From NCBI GenBank assembly GCA_036795455.1, contig DAIRET010000150.1, forward strand, positions 1 through 7,394: a DNA stretch of 7,394 nt, given 5' to 3'. Under the pieces are notes generated by a model. The model saw only the letters and a list, made by a program, of their open reading frames with translations, was not told the DNA's origin and ran no database searches. Both the position numbers and the translations under genes were made by a program. The stretch's first letter is position 1; every line of letters begins with the position of its first letter. Shown piece by piece: positions 6,564 through 7,394 of this stretch. The stretch comes from DAIRET01 sp036795455 (lineage in GTDB: Bacteria > Bacteroidota > Ignavibacteria > Ignavibacteriales > Ignavibacteriaceae).

Positions 6564-6642
6564 TTAAGATTTTTCAGTAATTATATGTAGAATTTCATGT
6601 AGTAAAATATAAAATTTATCCCCTGTTTCAATATTAACTTTT

Positions 6643-6662
6643 TAACCCGGAACTGCCGGTTA
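6643..6662. repeat. Small GC-rich hairpin between the lipoprotein and regulator genes
   Basis: TAA-C-CCGG (6643-6650) pairs with CCGGTTA (6656-6662) as a 7-bp stem with a 1-nt bulge and a 5-nt loop. It is the most GC-rich spot in the 211-base spacer 6564-6774. It is not followed by a U-tract on either strand, so it is not a standard intrinsic terminator. It could still end the lipoprotein transcript or stabilise its 3' end. Otherwise the spacer shows no gene and no exact TAnnTTTG promoter for the regulator; a near match TATCTTGG lies upstream on the minus strand at about 6675-6682. Confidence 0.35.
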
Positions 6663-6774
6663 TAATTCGCCAAGATATTTCAATTTAAAATCCATGAAAC
6701 TGCTTTTTTTTGCTATACAATGGTGTTTTCTTTCTTGTAAACGTAATAACACCGATCAAGATATAATTGGCTTT

Positions 6775-7266
6775 CTATTTACATCCGAAGTACATCAATG
6801 TATCTAAATCCGGTACTGAAAAGGCAAAACATTTAAAATGTCCGAATTCCGGGTAACCGAACCCATATATAAATTGAACCAACCACGCATCTTTTCCTTC
6901 GTATTTTGCTTTCTCGGCATATGTCGGTAAAATATATTCTCCGCGAATACTACACCCGGTTTTCGATAATATACTTTCGATTAGGGTAGCATCTTCTCCC
7001 AGCTTTAATATATCAGCTTTCATATTCTCAATTAACTTTGCTCTCCGTACTTCGGTGTAATTGTTTGAATATGCTCTACTGATACTATTAAAAGAGGAAG
7101 TATCCGGGAAAAGAGTAGTAAAGTTATTTTGATTGTAATCGGTATCGGATACTTTTACAACCACCCTTGCATTGCTTTGCTGATCTGTTATTTTATCTTC
7201 ATTACAACCAGCCGGAACAAAAAGTAGAAAAATGAAAATAATGCTATAAATTTTTTGGCGTTTCAT
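6775..7266 (-). CDS. Small exported lipoprotein of unknown function
   Basis: A 163-aa protein that I cannot assign to a family. The N-terminus is a lipoprotein signal peptide: MKRQK, a hydrophobic stretch (6-17), and a lipobox VPAG-C with the acylated Cys at 21. The mature start is CNEDK. Acidic residues just after the Cys resemble the surface-export signal described for Bacteroidota lipoproteins, so it may face the outside of the cell (inference). The mature part is polar, with an Asn/Ser/Thr-rich region (about 40-70), a likely helix (72-103), and a conserved-looking C-terminal block AWLVQFIYGFGYPEFGHFKC (127-146). Three further cysteines (C105, C146, C162) could form a disulfide. The start is supported by GAGGT (7274-7278), 7 bases upstream. 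It lies in the same direction as the AraC-type regulator but 211 bases away, so shared transcription is uncertain. Confidence 0.82.
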   Translation of the reverse strand: MKRQKIYSIIFIFLLFVPAGCNEDKITDQQSNARVVVKVSDTDYNQNNFTTLFPDTSSFNSISRAYSNNYTEVRRAKLIENMKADILKLGEDATLIESILSKTGCSIRGEYILPTYAEKAKYEGKDAWLVQFIYGFGYPEFGHFKCFAFSVPDLDTLMYFGCK

Positions 7267-7371
7267 CTTGTGTACCTCATTTAATTATTATGAACTAAGA
7301 CATTAATTCCCTTTTTCGCATACCCTTTGGCTACTTTTGTTTCACTTTCACCGTTTTAATTAATTGCTATT

Positions 7372-7390
7372 TATTTTACCTGCTAAAATA
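7372..7390. promoter_or_regulatory. 7-bp perfect inverted repeat upstream of the lipoprotein gene
   Basis: TATTTTA (7372-7378) and TAAAATA (7384-7390) are exact complements with a 5-base spacer (CCTGC). It lies about 105 bases upstream of the lipoprotein ATG, close to the window edge. An operator is possible, but AT-rich dyads of this size also arise by chance. The spacer 7267-7394 shows no exact TAnnTTTG box for the lipoprotein gene. Confidence 0.3.
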
Positions 7391-7394
7391 CGTT

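Noticed and set aside
6722..6753. GGTGTT/AACACC inverted repeat downstream of the lipoprotein gene as a terminator
   Set aside because: It is a six-base stem with a 20-base loop and no U-tract after it on the minus strand.
6694..6807. Plus-strand 37-codon frame beginning MKLLFFAIQWCFLSC, like a lipoprotein signal peptide
   Set aside because: It has no ribosome site or promoter, and its second half is antisense to the lipoprotein gene. T-rich DNA readily gives Phe/Leu-rich starts.
7285..7356. Minus-strand frame reading GESETKVAKGYAKKGINVL before a TAA upstream of the lipoprotein gene
   Set aside because: It is 24 codons closed by stops with no start codon. The Lys/Glu-rich reading is expected from A-rich leader DNA.

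Overview
The window is AT-rich and reads as a member of the Bacteroidota/Chlorobiota/Ignavibacteriota group. Three things point there. Two outer-membrane TonB-dependent receptors end in phenylalanine, and one carries an N-terminal carboxypeptidase-like domain typical of that group. A 7-TM membrane protein is fused to an AraC helix-turn-helix. Two intergenic boxes match the TAnnTTTG -7 promoter element of that lineage. Ignavibacteria is my best guess below phylum level, but that is inference.

Layout from left to right. Positions 1-132 hold no convincing gene. They hold a strong bulged hairpin (23-47) that resembles dispersed extragenic palindromes. Next is a tight two-gene operon read on the minus strand: a 649-aa TonB receptor (2666 to 717), then 14 bases later a YfiR/DUF4154-family periplasmic protein (702 to 133). 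A 307-base divergent intergenic region (2667-2973) carries a candidate promoter in each direction and two inverted repeats on the side of the minus-strand operon. On the plus strand follows a 768-aa TonB receptor with a carboxypeptidase-regulatory-like domain (2974-5280). Its stop codon overlaps the start of a 30-codon hydrophobic microprotein (5280-5372, TAATG junction). A strong intrinsic terminator (5376-5414) comes directly after. Converging on that terminator is the membrane-anchored AraC-type regulator (6563 to 5406, minus). Behind it, also on the minus strand, is a small lipoprotein of unknown function (7266 to 6775).

How the parts may work together (inference): this is an envelope uptake/signalling locus. 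The left operon pairs a receptor with a YfiR-like periplasmic protein, an arrangement usually linked to control of a membrane diguanylate cyclase or histidine kinase. No such output enzyme is encoded in the window, so the partner would have to be elsewhere. The right-hand receptor may be controlled by the convergent membrane-bound AraC regulator, but no binding site can be assigned to it.

The most distinctive item is the translationally coupled single-pass microprotein at the end of the receptor mRNA. The rest is plausible accessory outer-membrane biology. I found no CRISPR array, transposase, tRNA or rRNA.
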